A DNA stretch of 64,000 nucleotides from Rhodobacteraceae bacterium Alg231-30 (GCA_900143615.1 FREU01000001.1:1016767-1080766); one strand, 5' to 3'. Shown: positions 35,693 to 45,131, counted from the first letter of the stretch. Made by a program: numbers and translations. The notes: a model not told the origin generated them from the sequence alone.

Positions 35693-36229
35693 TTAGAGTT
35701 TTTGTAGATCAACTGGATCACCCTGAACTAAGAGGCGATTCAAATACTCTTTGGCCGGACCCGGGTTATGAAATTCGACGTTGTTCACGACGTATTTTCC
35801 ATTCTTCAGTGGGATGACGTATCCGCGATGTTTAAGGCCATGGCCGGAGTAGCCGGTGTCATGAGTTTGGCCAACTGGTTCAAAACTTTCAGTCGAAGCA
35901 TGTTCGTAACTTTTGGGTTTGTGAAGCAATTTAGGGGCACTAGAAACAAAAGACTTGGCCACGTACCATTCAATGGTTTTGGTGGCGGCGGCGGAGTCAA
36001 AGTGCGCCTTCAGAAAAGTCGAAATCGCAATTAATAGGACGCCTTGAATGCCGAGGGCAAACGCACCAGTTATCCCAGCCCAGTTGAGTGGGTTATGGCG
36101 GTCCACGGAGAACACGAACGCCAGAATTGCAAACGCTCCAGCTGCAATCGTGACCCAACCTAATACTACCATAATCCCGGAAAATCTGTAGCCAAAATCA
36201 TAGTTTGAATGAAAGTGAGGTGGTGACAT
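35693..36229 (-). CDS. Small inner-membrane protein of unknown function
   Basis: 178 residues with a good ribosome site (AGGAG). Two membrane helices in the first half (IMVVLGWVTIAAGAFAILAFVFS and AGITGAFALGIQGVLLIAISTFL) and a soluble C-terminal half containing HRGYVIPLKNGKYVVNNVEF, perhaps a small beta domain. No family was recognised. It lies in a low-density accessory stretch. Confidence 0.65.
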   Translation of the reverse strand: MSPPHFHSNYDFGYRFSGIMVVLGWVTIAAGAFAILAFVFSVDRHNPLNWAGITGAFALGIQGVLLIAISTFLKAHFDSAAATKTIEWYVAKSFVSSAPKLLHKPKSYEHASTESFEPVGQTHDTGYSGHGLKHRGYVIPLKNGKYVVNNVEFHNPGPAKEYLNRLLVQGDPVDLQKL

Positions 36230-37087
36230 GTTGCGCTCCTAGAAAAGATTGTCGCAACGAATATGGGGTTTACGGCTTTGGTGTCCTTGTCGGGATACGT
36301 CAAAGTTCTTGTATATCTCGCCAATCAGGGGTGACGACTAAGTTGGCCAAGATTGAATTTAATCCGGATCAGCATTGGAAACAAAATGCCACGCCCTGAA
36401 ATTCAGCCGTCCATCGACATTGTAGCGGATACTCTCCTGCGCAGGAACATCGCCCAACCCGTCGCGGTCATGTTGCCAGACAAATAAGAGGATTGGGTCA
36501 TTCTCACTCCCGCAGCCCTCGCCCCCAAGCACTTACAAAACACGTCACCATATCAGAGGAATAGCAAGCGCAGATTCTGACGGAATTAACGATCGAAATG
36601 GAAGTCTCGTAAGCGGGCTTCAACAACACTCACACAACATAATTGAGAGGAACCCTATGGCCCCAACTGGTTGTAGATCTCTTGAATGTCGGCTTTGAGG
36701 AACGTTAGACTTACAGACTGCAGTTGCAGCCTCCTCGCTCCAAGTCCCTTCTAATTGGACGCTTTGGTCTGAGACCGACGTCGCGGCGCGATAAAACAAC
36801 AGTAGCTTTGTCCGCAAACGGGCCTCGGGCGCGCGCAGGCAATCAGCAGCATAGCCTCAAAGGGGAACCATTAAGAAGGAAAAGTGGCGGGCCCGCAAAC
36901 GCAGCCGTAGGGTTATCTCATTCCCGAGGACCTGTATGTACAGGTGGGCGCCAGGTAATCAGGCCAGGGCCAGAACAGAGCCAGCTCCCTCGGAATTGCT
37001 TAAGGCCACCGGAATGCAACCGTATTACGAGAAGGGCAGAACCCGCCACGCTCCTATGTAGGCGCGTCGGCGGGTTCTGACAAGGGT
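36230..37087. other. Long gene-less stretch
   Basis: About 860 bases with only short, unsupported frames. A 10-bp stem AGAACCCGCC/GGCGGGTTCT at 37036-37079 lies at its end and belongs with the downstream side of the propeller-cytochrome gene at 37131. I see no RNA gene or mobile element; part may be decayed coding DNA. Confidence 0.4.
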
Positions 37088-37114
37088 CTGCGCGGCGACA
37101 TAATCGCCGCGCAG
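37036..37114 (-). terminator. Two consecutive hairpins after propeller-cytochrome gene 1
   Basis: CTGCGCGGCGA/TCGCCGCGCAG (37088-37114) and AGAACCCGCC/GGCGGGTTCT (37036-37079) are strong stems just downstream (minus strand) of the gene ending at 37131. Neither has a long U-run, so they may stabilise the RNA end rather than act as classic terminators. Confidence 0.55.
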
Positions 37115-37130
37115 TATGTTGTTGAGGGAC

Positions 37131-38834
37131 TTACTTCGACAGGGTCGAGAGGTAAGCGCCGATTGCGCGGCGTTCTTCTTCAGAGATGTCGTCAGCAATG
37201 AAGTCCATTTGCGGAACAACACCGTTCAGAGCTTCGTTCAGAAGCGAGTAGCCGATGCCGCGGATATCCGGGCCAATCGCGCCACCAGCGTCCATGCTGT
37301 GACATGGGGCACAACCGTGGTCAGCCGCTTTGGTTTCAAAGAGCTCTTTACCCATTGCGATTTGCTCTGGAGTTGCTGGAACGTGCTCTTCCTCTTCAGG
37401 AGCGAGACGGGCCAGAACGTGCTCTTCGACTTTGGCGATCATGTTGTGAGAACGTGGTCCGCCTTGGTCGGCCATCAGCTCACCAGACCAGTCGGCTTCG
37501 TAACGTACGAAGGCACCAGAGTGTGTGTCGCCGCCGTATGGGGTTGCCACATAGTCTTTTACCTCAAGAGTGTTGAGGTCGACGATGATGGTTTCCCAGC
37601 CGTTCATGGACGAAACCCAAAGTTCGTTCACTTCTGGATCGGGGTGCAGGATTGCGTGGTCAACCGAGGAGGCCGAGCCGCCCAAGTGGATTGGCATCTG
37701 CATTTTGCCGCGGAATGGTGCAAAGCGCTCAGCGTCAACAACACCGAGGTTCATGCCCACGTTGTGTGTGCCTTCGCCTTTACCAACCGAGAACAGCAGG
37801 CTTTCGTCCCAGTTCATCGCAACGCCGTAGGGGCCGCCTACGCCAGCAGATGTCCAAGCGATCACGCTGTTGGAGTCATTGTCGATTTTGTAGACATAGC
37901 TGCCTTGGCCATCGATGACATAAGTGTGTTTGTCATCATAGCTGTGGGTGATGCCGATGGGGTGGTAACCAGTGCCCATCACGTTGTTCACGATACCTGT
38001 GTTCAGGTCGAGCTTGGCAACACCTGCGGTTGGAACATAGTTCTGACGGTGCTCAGCGGAGCCGATCGAGATGTAAGCAGTGTTACAGTCGCGCGACGGG
38101 CTAACAAATGGGTGACCCATTGTCTGAACGTCATCATAGTTGATGGCGCGCGCTACACGGTTGTCATCATCAGGATCCAGAACAAAGTGTGGTCCACCGG
38201 AGGCGCCAAAGCCGAACTGTGCAATCACGCGCTGTGTGCCATCTTCGGTAGCACAAGCCATGATGTGGTGAGGCGCTTGCGAGCGAGGCGCACCACGGTA
38301 GTGGCTTTCCTGACGCAGCAGCTTGTCGAGTTTCAGCGTGCGCATGTTCACCACGGCGATGTAGCCGGATGTACGTGTTATGCTACCGTCCTGCTCGTTC
38401 CAGCCAACATAAGCCCATTTCCCATCAGGGGAGACGACCATGCCGTGTGGGCCGCGCGCGATGCGGTTGCCGGTTTCGTGGTGGTTCACGATCACGTCAG
38501 TGATGACTTCTTTGGTGTAGGCGTCAACCAGGTGGAAACCTGCGTAGCTGCCGTCCAGAAGACGATCGGTGTTGTAGTTCTGGTGAGATTCACTGGTCAC
38601 GTAGACCAATGGGTGTTTTTCAACATCCCAGGCATCAGGGCCGCTTGAATCAAACTGAGCCACGAGCTCTAGGCCGCCGCGAATTGATTCATCTGTATCC
38701 CAGTCCATTTCGGCTGCCTTGGCGACAGCTTCGTCATAACCTGGGATGGCTGTTTGCTGTGCATATACTGCAGGGGCCATCAGCAATGCTGAGAGGCCGA
38801 CAATCATGGGCAGCGGAGCTTTGAATTTTTTCAT
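37131..38834 (-). CDS. Periplasmic His-rich beta-propeller fused to C-terminal cytochrome c (paralog 1)
   Basis: 567 residues: Sec signal (ends AVYAQQ), a long YVTN/d1-like beta-propeller (about 60-470), and a cytochrome c domain with heme site CAPCH at 508-512 and likely Met ligand in PQMDF. Histidines lie in repeated propeller motifs shared with its two paralogs: KHPL, ESHQN, GPHG, a HH pair, GGPHF, MGHP, YHPIGITH, EGTHNVG, SSVDHAILHP, GDTHSG. This density of invariant histidines suggests a metal (possibly copper) site rather than a plain scaffold. Function is not known; electrons from the propeller centre would pass to the attached heme. It stands alone with hairpins at its 3' side. Confidence 0.85.
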   Translation of the reverse strand: MKKFKAPLPMIVGLSALLMAPAVYAQQTAIPGYDEAVAKAAEMDWDTDESIRGGLELVAQFDSSGPDAWDVEKHPLVYVTSESHQNYNTDRLLDGSYAGFHLVDAYTKEVITDVIVNHHETGNRIARGPHGMVVSPDGKWAYVGWNEQDGSITRTSGYIAVVNMRTLKLDKLLRQESHYRGAPRSQAPHHIMACATEDGTQRVIAQFGFGASGGPHFVLDPDDDNRVARAINYDDVQTMGHPFVSPSRDCNTAYISIGSAEHRQNYVPTAGVAKLDLNTGIVNNVMGTGYHPIGITHSYDDKHTYVIDGQGSYVYKIDNDSNSVIAWTSAGVGGPYGVAMNWDESLLFSVGKGEGTHNVGMNLGVVDAERFAPFRGKMQMPIHLGGSASSVDHAILHPDPEVNELWVSSMNGWETIIVDLNTLEVKDYVATPYGGDTHSGAFVRYEADWSGELMADQGGPRSHNMIAKVEEHVLARLAPEEEEHVPATPEQIAMGKELFETKAADHGCAPCHSMDAGGAIGPDIRGIGYSLLNEALNGVVPQMDFIADDISEEERRAIGAYLSTLSK

Positions 38835-39126
38835 TTTTTCTCCATTTCGGTACGCGCTTGGTACCTAGTGGCAATCTATCCAGTGCCACAGGATCGTGAA
38901 TATGAATGCGCAAGTCATCTTTGGTGGGGCGAAATTTAGCTAGTTATTGGCGTTGGGGCGGCGGGCTGTTGCTCGGAATTTTTTACTTGTGTCAGGATGT
39001 CATATTGCCGATGGGAGCCTGTTTTGCGTTAAAAATTCGCCCTTCCTCACACACCTCAAAAGTGTTCCGGGAGCGGTGGTTTTCCGTCAAAATGCGCTTT
39101 TGAAATTTCCGATGAAATTTAAACCT

Positions 39127-39165
39127 CAAAAAAGAAAGCCCCACTCAGCTTGTGCTGAATGGGGC
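39127..39165 (-). terminator. Rho-independent terminator after propeller-cytochrome gene 2
   Basis: On the minus strand, GCCCCA-x-TCAGC/GCTGA-x-TGGGGC stem followed by TTTCTTTTTT, about 45 bases after the stop at 39210. Confidence 0.9.
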
Positions 39166-39209
39166 GCTTTTTAGGCTGCTGTCAGGGACCCCTGAAGCGG
39201 CTTGACCTC

Positions 39210-40904
39210 TTAGTGGCTGAAGGTCGACAGGTATGCCGCGATAGCCTGACGGTCTTCTTGAGAGATTTCATCACGGATGAATTCCATCTGAAGAACGCGA
39301 CCCAGAGCTTCGTCTACCAGAGCAAAGTCAGCACCTTGGATGCCTGGAGCAGACATGCCGTTGGCGTCTGGACCGTGGCAGGAAGCACAGCCTACGCCGC
39401 CAGCAGTTTCTTGGAAGATCACGCGACCTTCTTCGATTTGCTCGGCGGTGTAGACAACTTCTTCGCCAGTGCCCAAGCGGGCTTCGGTGATGGCTTTAAC
39501 TTTTGCCAGCATCGTTGCGCCTTTTGGTCCACCTTGGTCCACGAGCAACTCACCGTTCCAGTCAGCATCGTAACGTACGAAACCGCCAGAGTGCGTGTCA
39601 CCACCGTTTGGAGTCGCGATGTAGTCTTTCACCTCAAGTGTGTTGAGGTCGACAACCATGGTTTCCCAGCCGTTCATGTTGGAAACCCACATCTCGTTCA
39701 CTTCGGGATCGGGGTGCAGGATGTTGTGATCAACCGAGGAGGCCGAGCCGCCCAGAATGATTGGCATCTGGTGTTTGCCACGGTACGGCGTGATGCGGTC
39801 TGCATCAAGGATACCCAGCGATTGGCCGACGTTGTGTGTGCCTTCGCCTTTACCCACTGTGAAGGCCAGGCTTTCGTCCCAGTTCAACGCGATGCCGTAT
39901 GGGCCTGCTACACCGGCGGATGTCCAGCCAACAACGCGGTTGGCGGCATTGTCGATTTTGTAGACAAAGCTACCGTGTCCATCGACGACAAAGGTGAACG
40001 CGTCGTCATGGGTGTGGGTGATGCCGATGGGGTGATAGCCTGTGCCCATCACGTTGGTGACGATGCCGCTGTCGATGTCCATCTTGGCGATGCCGCCACC
40101 GGGTGCATAGGCGTGACGCAGTTCAGGTGAGCCGATCGATACAAATGCGGTTTTACAATCGCGTGACGCAGTGATGAACGGGTGGCCCATCTGCTGAATG
40201 TCATCATATGTGATCGCACGCTCAACGCTGTTGTCGGCGCCCGGGTCCAGAATGAAGTGTGGGCCACCGGATGCACCAAAGCCGAACTGTACGAATACGC
40301 GCTGCTGGCCTTCAGGTGTTTCGCAAGCTTGGAAGTGGTGGACTTCCTGTGAGCGAGGCGCGCCGCGATACATGCTTTCCTGACGCATGATCTTGTCGAC
40401 CTTGAGGGTCTGCATGTTGACAACTGCAACGTAGCCGGAGCCACGTGTTGCTGTGCGGTCTTGCTCGGACCAGCCGACGTAGGCCCATTTGCCATCAGGC
40501 GAAATGATTGTGCCATGTGGCCCGCGTGTGATGGCGTTGCCTTCGGGGTGGTGAGACACGATTTTCTGAGCGATGACTTCTTTGGAATAGCCGTCGATCA
40601 GGTGGAAACCTGCGAAGCTGCCTTCCAATGTGCGGTCAGGGTTCGGGTTCTGGTGGGACTCAGATGTGACGTAGATCAGCGGGTGCTTTTCCACATCCCA
40701 AGCGATGTCGCCTGAGCTGTCAAATTGCGCCACCAGGTGCAGACCGCCGCGAATGGACTCGTCTGTCGCCCAATCGGAGTCTGCTGCTGCGGCTACGGCG
40801 TCGTCGTAGCCTGGAATTTCGGTTTGTTGGGCGGTGGCTGCGGTGGTCAGCAAAACTGCTGAGGTCCCCATCGCCATGGCCAGTGTTGTGAATGGTTTTT
40901 TCAC
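39210..40904 (-). CDS. Periplasmic His-rich beta-propeller fused to C-terminal cytochrome c (paralog 2)
   Basis: 564 residues from a GTG at 40904 with GGAG upstream; the frame is open further upstream but without a signal peptide. Signal ends near TAATAQQ. The propeller is closely similar to paralogs 1 and 3 (for example WDVEKHPLIYVTSESHQN, GGSASSVDHNILHPDPEVNE, GGDTHSGGFVRYDADWNGE) and keeps the invariant histidines. The cytochrome c domain has CASCH at about 506-510 and LQMEF with the likely Met ligand. It lies between paralog 1 and the mmcB gene and ends in a strong terminator, so it is a separate transcription unit. Confidence 0.86.
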   Translation of the reverse strand: MKKPFTTLAMAMGTSAVLLTTAATAQQTEIPGYDDAVAAAADSDWATDESIRGGLHLVAQFDSSGDIAWDVEKHPLIYVTSESHQNPNPDRTLEGSFAGFHLIDGYSKEVIAQKIVSHHPEGNAITRGPHGTIISPDGKWAYVGWSEQDRTATRGSGYVAVVNMQTLKVDKIMRQESMYRGAPRSQEVHHFQACETPEGQQRVFVQFGFGASGGPHFILDPGADNSVERAITYDDIQQMGHPFITASRDCKTAFVSIGSPELRHAYAPGGGIAKMDIDSGIVTNVMGTGYHPIGITHTHDDAFTFVVDGHGSFVYKIDNAANRVVGWTSAGVAGPYGIALNWDESLAFTVGKGEGTHNVGQSLGILDADRITPYRGKHQMPIILGGSASSVDHNILHPDPEVNEMWVSNMNGWETMVVDLNTLEVKDYIATPNGGDTHSGGFVRYDADWNGELLVDQGGPKGATMLAKVKAITEARLGTGEEVVYTAEQIEEGRVIFQETAGGVGCASCHGPDANGMSAPGIQGADFALVDEALGRVLQMEFIRDEISQEDRQAIAAYLSTFSH

Positions 40905-41381
40905 TGTGTTTTTCTCCGTTATCGATACGCTTGGAACGCATTTGCTATGTGAGTGTTGATCGAGGTTTTGTGAAGGACAGTTTCGCTGAGCACTTCGCAA
41001 CCGGCGTCTTTGGGCCATTTGTGGCTGAAGGGGTCGGCTGAGAGTCGCCTATGGCGACAGGGGTGGCGCATTTTGTCACATGGTGTGCCAGCTGCCAATT
41101 AAGGTAAAATGCGCGCTAACATTTCCGAACTGCGTCACGTACAACAACTATTGTGGCGGACAAAAGTGCTTCGCTGGCTGCCTTGCCCAGCCTGCCCGAA
41201 CCCAGCCTGCCCGAAAAATCACCTGAATTCAGGACAGCCATTAGAGCGTCAACAATACGTGGCTGTTAGCGGCTCATGGCGGCTTGGCGACCGCCAAACC
41301 TGCAGGAGGTTTTAACGCCTTCACATCCGGATTGCCTCGCGAACACTTGCTATTTGTTCATGAATTGTTCACCATTCGGAG
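40905..41381. other. Intergenic region between propeller gene 2 and mmcB
   Basis: About 480 bases holding the promoters of two divergent genes. A direct repeat of CCCAGCCTGCCCGAA occurs twice in tandem at about 41187-41216. No FNR-type box like that upstream of paralog 3 was found. Confidence 0.4.
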
Positions 41382-41837
41382 ATGGATGAGAATTTGCAAC
41401 CCGGACAACTTCTGGCACGTGGCGTTGGGCGTCATTTGCGTGGCCATGGCTTTGTGTCAATTGAGGAATTTGTGCCGGCGCGTGGTCTGCGTGTGGACGT
41501 TATGGCACTAGGTCCAAAAGGCGAGTTTTGGGTGATTGAATGCAAGTCCAGCCGGATGGATTTTCAGTCCGATCAAAAGTGGCAGGGCTATCTGGACTGG
41601 TGTGACCGGTATTTTTGGGCGGTCGATACTGACTTTCCGACCGACCTGTTGCCGCCGGACACTGGGCTGATCATCGCAGATGCGTATGATGCGGAAATCA
41701 TTCGCATGGCGCCCGAGGACAAGCTGGCAGCTGCGCGGCGCAAGAAATTGATCCAGAAGTTCGCCACTGATGCCGCGCGCCGGCTTCAGAGATTTCGTGA
41801 TCCGCGCCTCCCTGCTTTGCCTGATGACACTGAGTGA
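41382..41837 (+). CDS. mmcB: MmcB family DNA repair protein
   Basis: 151 residues. The PD-(D/E)XK nuclease-like core is RVDVMALGPKGEFWVIECKSS, followed by FQSDQKWQGYLDWCDRYFWAV and FPTDLLPPDTGLIIAD. This matches the MmcB family, an alphaproteobacterial DNA-damage-related protein whose gene is LexA-controlled in Caulobacter. It is unrelated in function to the cytochrome genes on either side. Confidence 0.88.
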   Translation: MDENLQPGQLLARGVGRHLRGHGFVSIEEFVPARGLRVDVMALGPKGEFWVIECKSSRMDFQSDQKWQGYLDWCDRYFWAVDTDFPTDLLPPDTGLIIADAYDAEIIRMAPEDKLAAARRKKLIQKFATDAARRLQRFRDPRLPALPDDTE

Positions 41838-41873
41838 CGCTCAGGCATCGCAAGTTCAGACCCTGACAGCCGC

Positions 41874-41935
41874 TTTTTGGTGCCTAAAATACCTCGGGGG
41901 AGGCGCGGCTTGCCGCGACGGGGGCAGCGCCCCCT
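41874..41935. repeat. Intergenic repeat element, copy B
   Basis: TTTTTGGTGCC, ATACCTC, a G-run, a CGCGGCTTGCCGCG stem, then GGGGGCAGCGCCCCC. Same ordered blocks as at 29105-29158. It lies between convergent mmcB and the DUF6324 gene. Confidence 0.75.
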
Positions 41936-41947
41936 GATCCGATAAGT

Positions 41948-42136
41948 CTAGTTGCCGACCTGCTGAGCGGCCGCGGCCGCCGCGCGGATTTCCTCGGCAA
42001 TTTCCTCAGCTTCCTCTGGCGAGAAATCCATTGGAATTTCGGCATCGCCAGCTTGAATGAAAATCCGCACGAATCCCTGGTCCGTAGGGCCTATCTGAAG
42101 GTTGGCCTCGATGTCACGTTCGGTATTAATGCCCAT
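41948..42136 (-). CDS. DUF6324 family small protein
   Basis: 62 residues, preceded by GGAG. Begins MGINTERDIEANLQIGPTD and ends in an acidic/alanine helix (EEIAEEIRAAAAAAQQ). I recognise it as a short conserved alphaproteobacterial family of unknown function. Confidence 0.75.
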   Translation of the reverse strand: MGINTERDIEANLQIGPTDQGFVRIFIQAGDAEIPMDFSPEEAEEIAEEIRAAAAAAQQVGN

Positions 42137-42316
42137 TGCGGTTCTCCTGATTGAATAAATCGACTAGCCCGAAAGGCGCGTTAAGGCAAGACATGCAAGG
42201 ATTTGAAGCTCTGAGAGGACAATTGGCAGTTTGGTGCCGAGACATACATATAATCTTCAAAAATCCTGTTTTAGGCGCTTGCATTCATCCGCGCAGGAGG
42301 CTAAATCGCCCTTGTT

Positions 42317-42393
42317 GCCGCCTTAGCTCAGTTGGTTAGAGCACTGGTTTGTGGAACCAGGGGTCCCCCGTTCAAGCCGGGGAGGCGGTACCA
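42317..42393 (+). tRNA. tRNA-His (anticodon GTG)
   Basis: A 77-base cloverleaf with acceptor GCCGCCT/AGGCGGT, D-arm TAGCTCAGTTGGTTAGAGC, anticodon GTG in TTTGTGGA, T-arm with GTTCAAG, and CCA encoded. Position -1 is T and position 73 is A: it lacks the universal G-1:C73 feature, as is known for alphaproteobacterial tRNA-His. Confidence 0.96.
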
Positions 42394-42501
42394 CCCCCCC
42401 CCTCTACATTGATGACTTATTGCGCGGTTCTGCTTGCGCGTTTTGCGACCTGTCTGACCCGTGTCCGTCAATGCACGAGCTGCTTTTTCTGTGACTTCCA
42501 A

Positions 42502-42538
42502 TAAAAAAGGCGGGACCCTCCTCTGGAGAGACCCGCCT
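42502..42538 (-). terminator. Rho-independent terminator of the propeller/cytochrome operon
   Basis: On the minus strand, AGGCGGG/CCCGCCT stem with an inner imperfect CTCTCC/GGAGGG pairing, followed by TTTTTT. It lies 27 bases after the stop at 42565. Confidence 0.88.
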
Positions 42539-42564
42539 ATGTTCGTCTTTGTGTGAAGCGTCGC

Positions 42565-43710
42565 CTAGTGGCAGTAGTTGTTGGTCTTTGCCATGGAGAT
42601 CTGTTCTGGGTTCGATATCACATTCTTGATACGTGCGGTGATTGTGCGGCTGAATGTATCAAACACAACCACATCCCCGGTTTCCTGTATCGTGACGTAG
42701 ATACGTCGGCCATCTGCGTCCCCTACAGGCGCGCTGGGGGTGCCGCCCAAGTCGACTTCGCCATAGCTTTCCATGCTCTCCAAATCGAGCACAACGGCCT
42801 TGTTCTCTGAATCACTTGCCAGGAAGGCCAGAGTTTCAAAGAAGCCAGTGGAAATACCCGCCAGTGAATTGACGCCGGGCAGGGTCCCAACCGTTTCGAA
42901 GTGCTCGGTTGAAATGACTGTTGTGGTCGCGTTGCCGGTGTTGGCTACGACAACAAAGCGTCCGTCAGCTGTGATGTATGGGCGCTGCGGCTCGCTGCCG
43001 ACGGGGAGGGTGTCAACCTGGTTCCAATTGGTGAAGTTGACCATCGGCATGCGGCCAGTATTCTGGTCCACAAGTATGCCATAGAGGCCATTAGGTGTCC
43101 GGGTCATCAAGGAATAAGCAGCTGAATTGGAACCATTTTCCATTGAGAGTTCAATAGGGTCCATTATCGAGCCCATGATTGCGCTGACGACCTGAACTTC
43201 CTGAGTGTCCCCATTGGGAACAAACAAATACTCAGAGTCGTCTGAGTAGCTCATTGAGAGTGGATTTTCCACGCCCTCGATCACGTCAAGAATTTCGGCA
43301 TCACTCAGCGATATGCTGACGATCGTCTTGTCATCTTGGTTCACAACCGAAGCTTCAAACCCGTTTGGTGCTATGTTCAGAGCGTCAGGAACAATAGGCA
43401 AGTCGATGACAATGTCGTCGCTGTCCTGAATGTCCATGATGGTCAGCGTTTGGTTTTCCCGGTTTGCATAGACGATCCGGCTCATTGAGGCAGAAATCGC
43501 CATGTAGTCAGGATGAACTGGCAGGCGGATTTTACCCGCCAGTTCATCCACGCGGATATCGATCATGGCAAGTTCTGCCACGTCGGCACTTTTGACCACG
43601 GCATAGTGCTCAAGTGCAGAATATTCGCGGTCCCAGTAACGGTCATATCCCCACCAGGATACCCCGCCCACCGCAACAACAGCGGCCATAGAGAGTAGTA
43701 ATTTTTTCAT
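42565..43710 (-). CDS. Membrane-anchored YncE/YVTN-type beta-propeller
   Basis: 381 residues with an uncleaved-looking N-terminal helix (LLLSMAAVVAVGGVSWWGY) and a beta-propeller of repeated strands (ISASMSRIVYANRENQTLTIMDI, YSDDSEYLFVPNGDTQEVQVV, ITADGRFVVVANTGNATTTVIS). It lacks the histidine set of the three large paralogs and has no CxxCH heme site. The last residues are NNYCH. It is the last gene of the cytochrome operon, 29 bases after the CcdA-like gene, so a maturation or binding role for the system is inferred, comparable in layout to NirF-type accessory propellers but not shown to be one. Confidence 0.75.
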   Translation of the reverse strand: MKKLLLSMAAVVAVGGVSWWGYDRYWDREYSALEHYAVVKSADVAELAMIDIRVDELAGKIRLPVHPDYMAISASMSRIVYANRENQTLTIMDIQDSDDIVIDLPIVPDALNIAPNGFEASVVNQDDKTIVSISLSDAEILDVIEGVENPLSMSYSDDSEYLFVPNGDTQEVQVVSAIMGSIMDPIELSMENGSNSAAYSLMTRTPNGLYGILVDQNTGRMPMVNFTNWNQVDTLPVGSEPQRPYITADGRFVVVANTGNATTTVISTEHFETVGTLPGVNSLAGISTGFFETLAFLASDSENKAVVLDLESMESYGEVDLGGTPSAPVGDADGRRIYVTIQETGDVVVFDTFSRTITARIKNVISNPEQISMAKTNNYCH

Positions 43711-43739
43711 CTATAGAGACTCCTTACCGTAGTCCCGGA

Positions 43740-45125
43740 TCAGCTAAGACCGAGCAGAGGATAAATTAGGTCACTGACCGTGTGGAATTGGTCAAACACG
43801 AGGATGAGGCCAAAGCCGATGATGATCAGCATGCTAATGAGGCCGATTTGCGGGGTGTATTTGGACACCCAGTTCATCACCGACATTGTGCGCGACAAGA
43901 AGAAGGCGGCCGCCAGGAACGGGATTGCAACCCCCATCGAGAAGATGAACAGGATCAGCCCGCCCAGCCATGCGCTGCCCAGATAGCCAACATAGACAAA
44001 CAGCAATGTCAGAATGGAACCCGAGAAGCAGACCATACAGCCGAGCGAAAAACCAACAGCCATCAGAGCCGAGCGCACATAGGCACCTTTACCTGAGACT
44101 TCGTTGCTTGGTTTCATGGGCAAGCGGCACACCAGTGGGGCGCGGGTCTGGATACCCATCCAAATTCCCATGGCGATGACCAGAATGCCCGATCCTACGG
44201 CCAGCTGTTTAGAATAGGATTCAAACAGGAACTGAGCGGACTTACCCGCAAATCCAATTGCGGCCCCTGCGGCGGTATAAAACACTGTGACGCCGACAAT
44301 AAAGGCGATCGCAATCATCATGACACGGCGGCGCACATCCTTGGGTAGAGTGTCTCCCTTGCGCAGCTGTTCTGCCGACATACCGGTTATGGTTGCCATG
44401 AACACAACGACCAGCTGGATCAGGCAAGGTGTTAGAACCGATGACAAAATCCCCGCGGACAGCGCAAAGACGATCATTGGCGAACTAAGCCCCTGACCTT
44501 CTTCGGGGTATTCAATTGGCAGTTGCCACGACATTGTGTAGCTGCCCTGACGTTCATCCCAATTGTGGCTCAAAGTCAGCTCAAGAAGTTCGGAATCAGG
44601 TTGGATTATGTCGTTGCCATTTGCATCAAAGCGCGGGAACCAGAATGTTGCGTTGCGGTGATGGTCAGCATCCTCAGCGCCTTCTGCACGCGCAATCGGG
44701 TAATCCACACCGTCAACAGTCATGATTGCAACAGGTAGCCCGTCGGGCAGGGTGCCGGTGTGCACGCTTTCGGTTGTGGTAAAGACGTAGTGGTCTTTGG
44801 TGTCGTATTGCGCGGCGATGCGCGCAGTTGCGGTCCGCTTGAAATACTCTTCGGTTGAAAACACAGCGGCCAGCGAAGACTGATCCGGCGTTTCTACACC
44901 ACGTGCCAAGACAGTACTCAGGGTACGATGGGCCGTGTTGCGACCGGTGCGGATTTCGGTACCCGCATCTTTCATAAGTTTCTGGCCTTCAACCATGTAA
45001 GGGAAGACCAGCCATGCGGAGGAGAGTAATAGCGTAATGACGAGCGTAAGTATAAAGGCGAGTAGCCCGTGTTTTTTTAACCCTTTCGGTGCGTCGACGC
45101 CGGCCGAGGAAGTTTCGTCAGACAT
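43740..45125 (-). CDS. CcdA/DsbD-type membrane protein with N-terminal periplasmic domain
   Basis: About 461 residues from the ATG at 45125 (AAGGAG eight bases upstream). One N-terminal helix, a periplasmic domain of about 200 residues, then six or more helices with the two CcdA cysteine motifs: SSVLTPCLIQ and GCMVCFSGSILTL. CcdA-type proteins pass reducing equivalents across the membrane for cytochrome c maturation or for metal-site assembly. The added periplasmic domain is unusual for CcdA. It lies in the cytochrome operon, so it probably serves these cytochromes or the metal site of the propellers. Confidence 0.83.
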   Translation of the reverse strand: MSDETSSAGVDAPKGLKKHGLLAFILTLVITLLLSSAWLVFPYMVEGQKLMKDAGTEIRTGRNTAHRTLSTVLARGVETPDQSSLAAVFSTEEYFKRTATARIAAQYDTKDHYVFTTTESVHTGTLPDGLPVAIMTVDGVDYPIARAEGAEDADHHRNATFWFPRFDANGNDIIQPDSELLELTLSHNWDERQGSYTMSWQLPIEYPEEGQGLSSPMIVFALSAGILSSVLTPCLIQLVVVFMATITGMSAEQLRKGDTLPKDVRRRVMMIAIAFIVGVTVFYTAAGAAIGFAGKSAQFLFESYSKQLAVGSGILVIAMGIWMGIQTRAPLVCRLPMKPSNEVSGKGAYVRSALMAVGFSLGCMVCFSGSILTLLFVYVGYLGSAWLGGLILFIFSMGVAIPFLAAAFFLSRTMSVMNWVSKYTPQIGLISMLIIIGFGLILVFDQFHTVSDLIYPLLGLS

Positions 45126-45131
45126 TTGCAT

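Noticed and set aside
37116-38648. 510-residue open frame on the plus strand opposite propeller gene 1
   Set aside because: It mirrors the codon pattern of the real minus-strand gene, has no plausible domain or ribosome site, and similar mirror frames occur opposite soxA (8688-10289) and rpoD (14575-15813).
40905-41018. Longer N-terminus of propeller gene 2 starting at 41018
   Set aside because: The extra residues are charged and not signal-like; the GTG at 40904 has a ribosome site and gives a proper signal peptide as in its paralogs.
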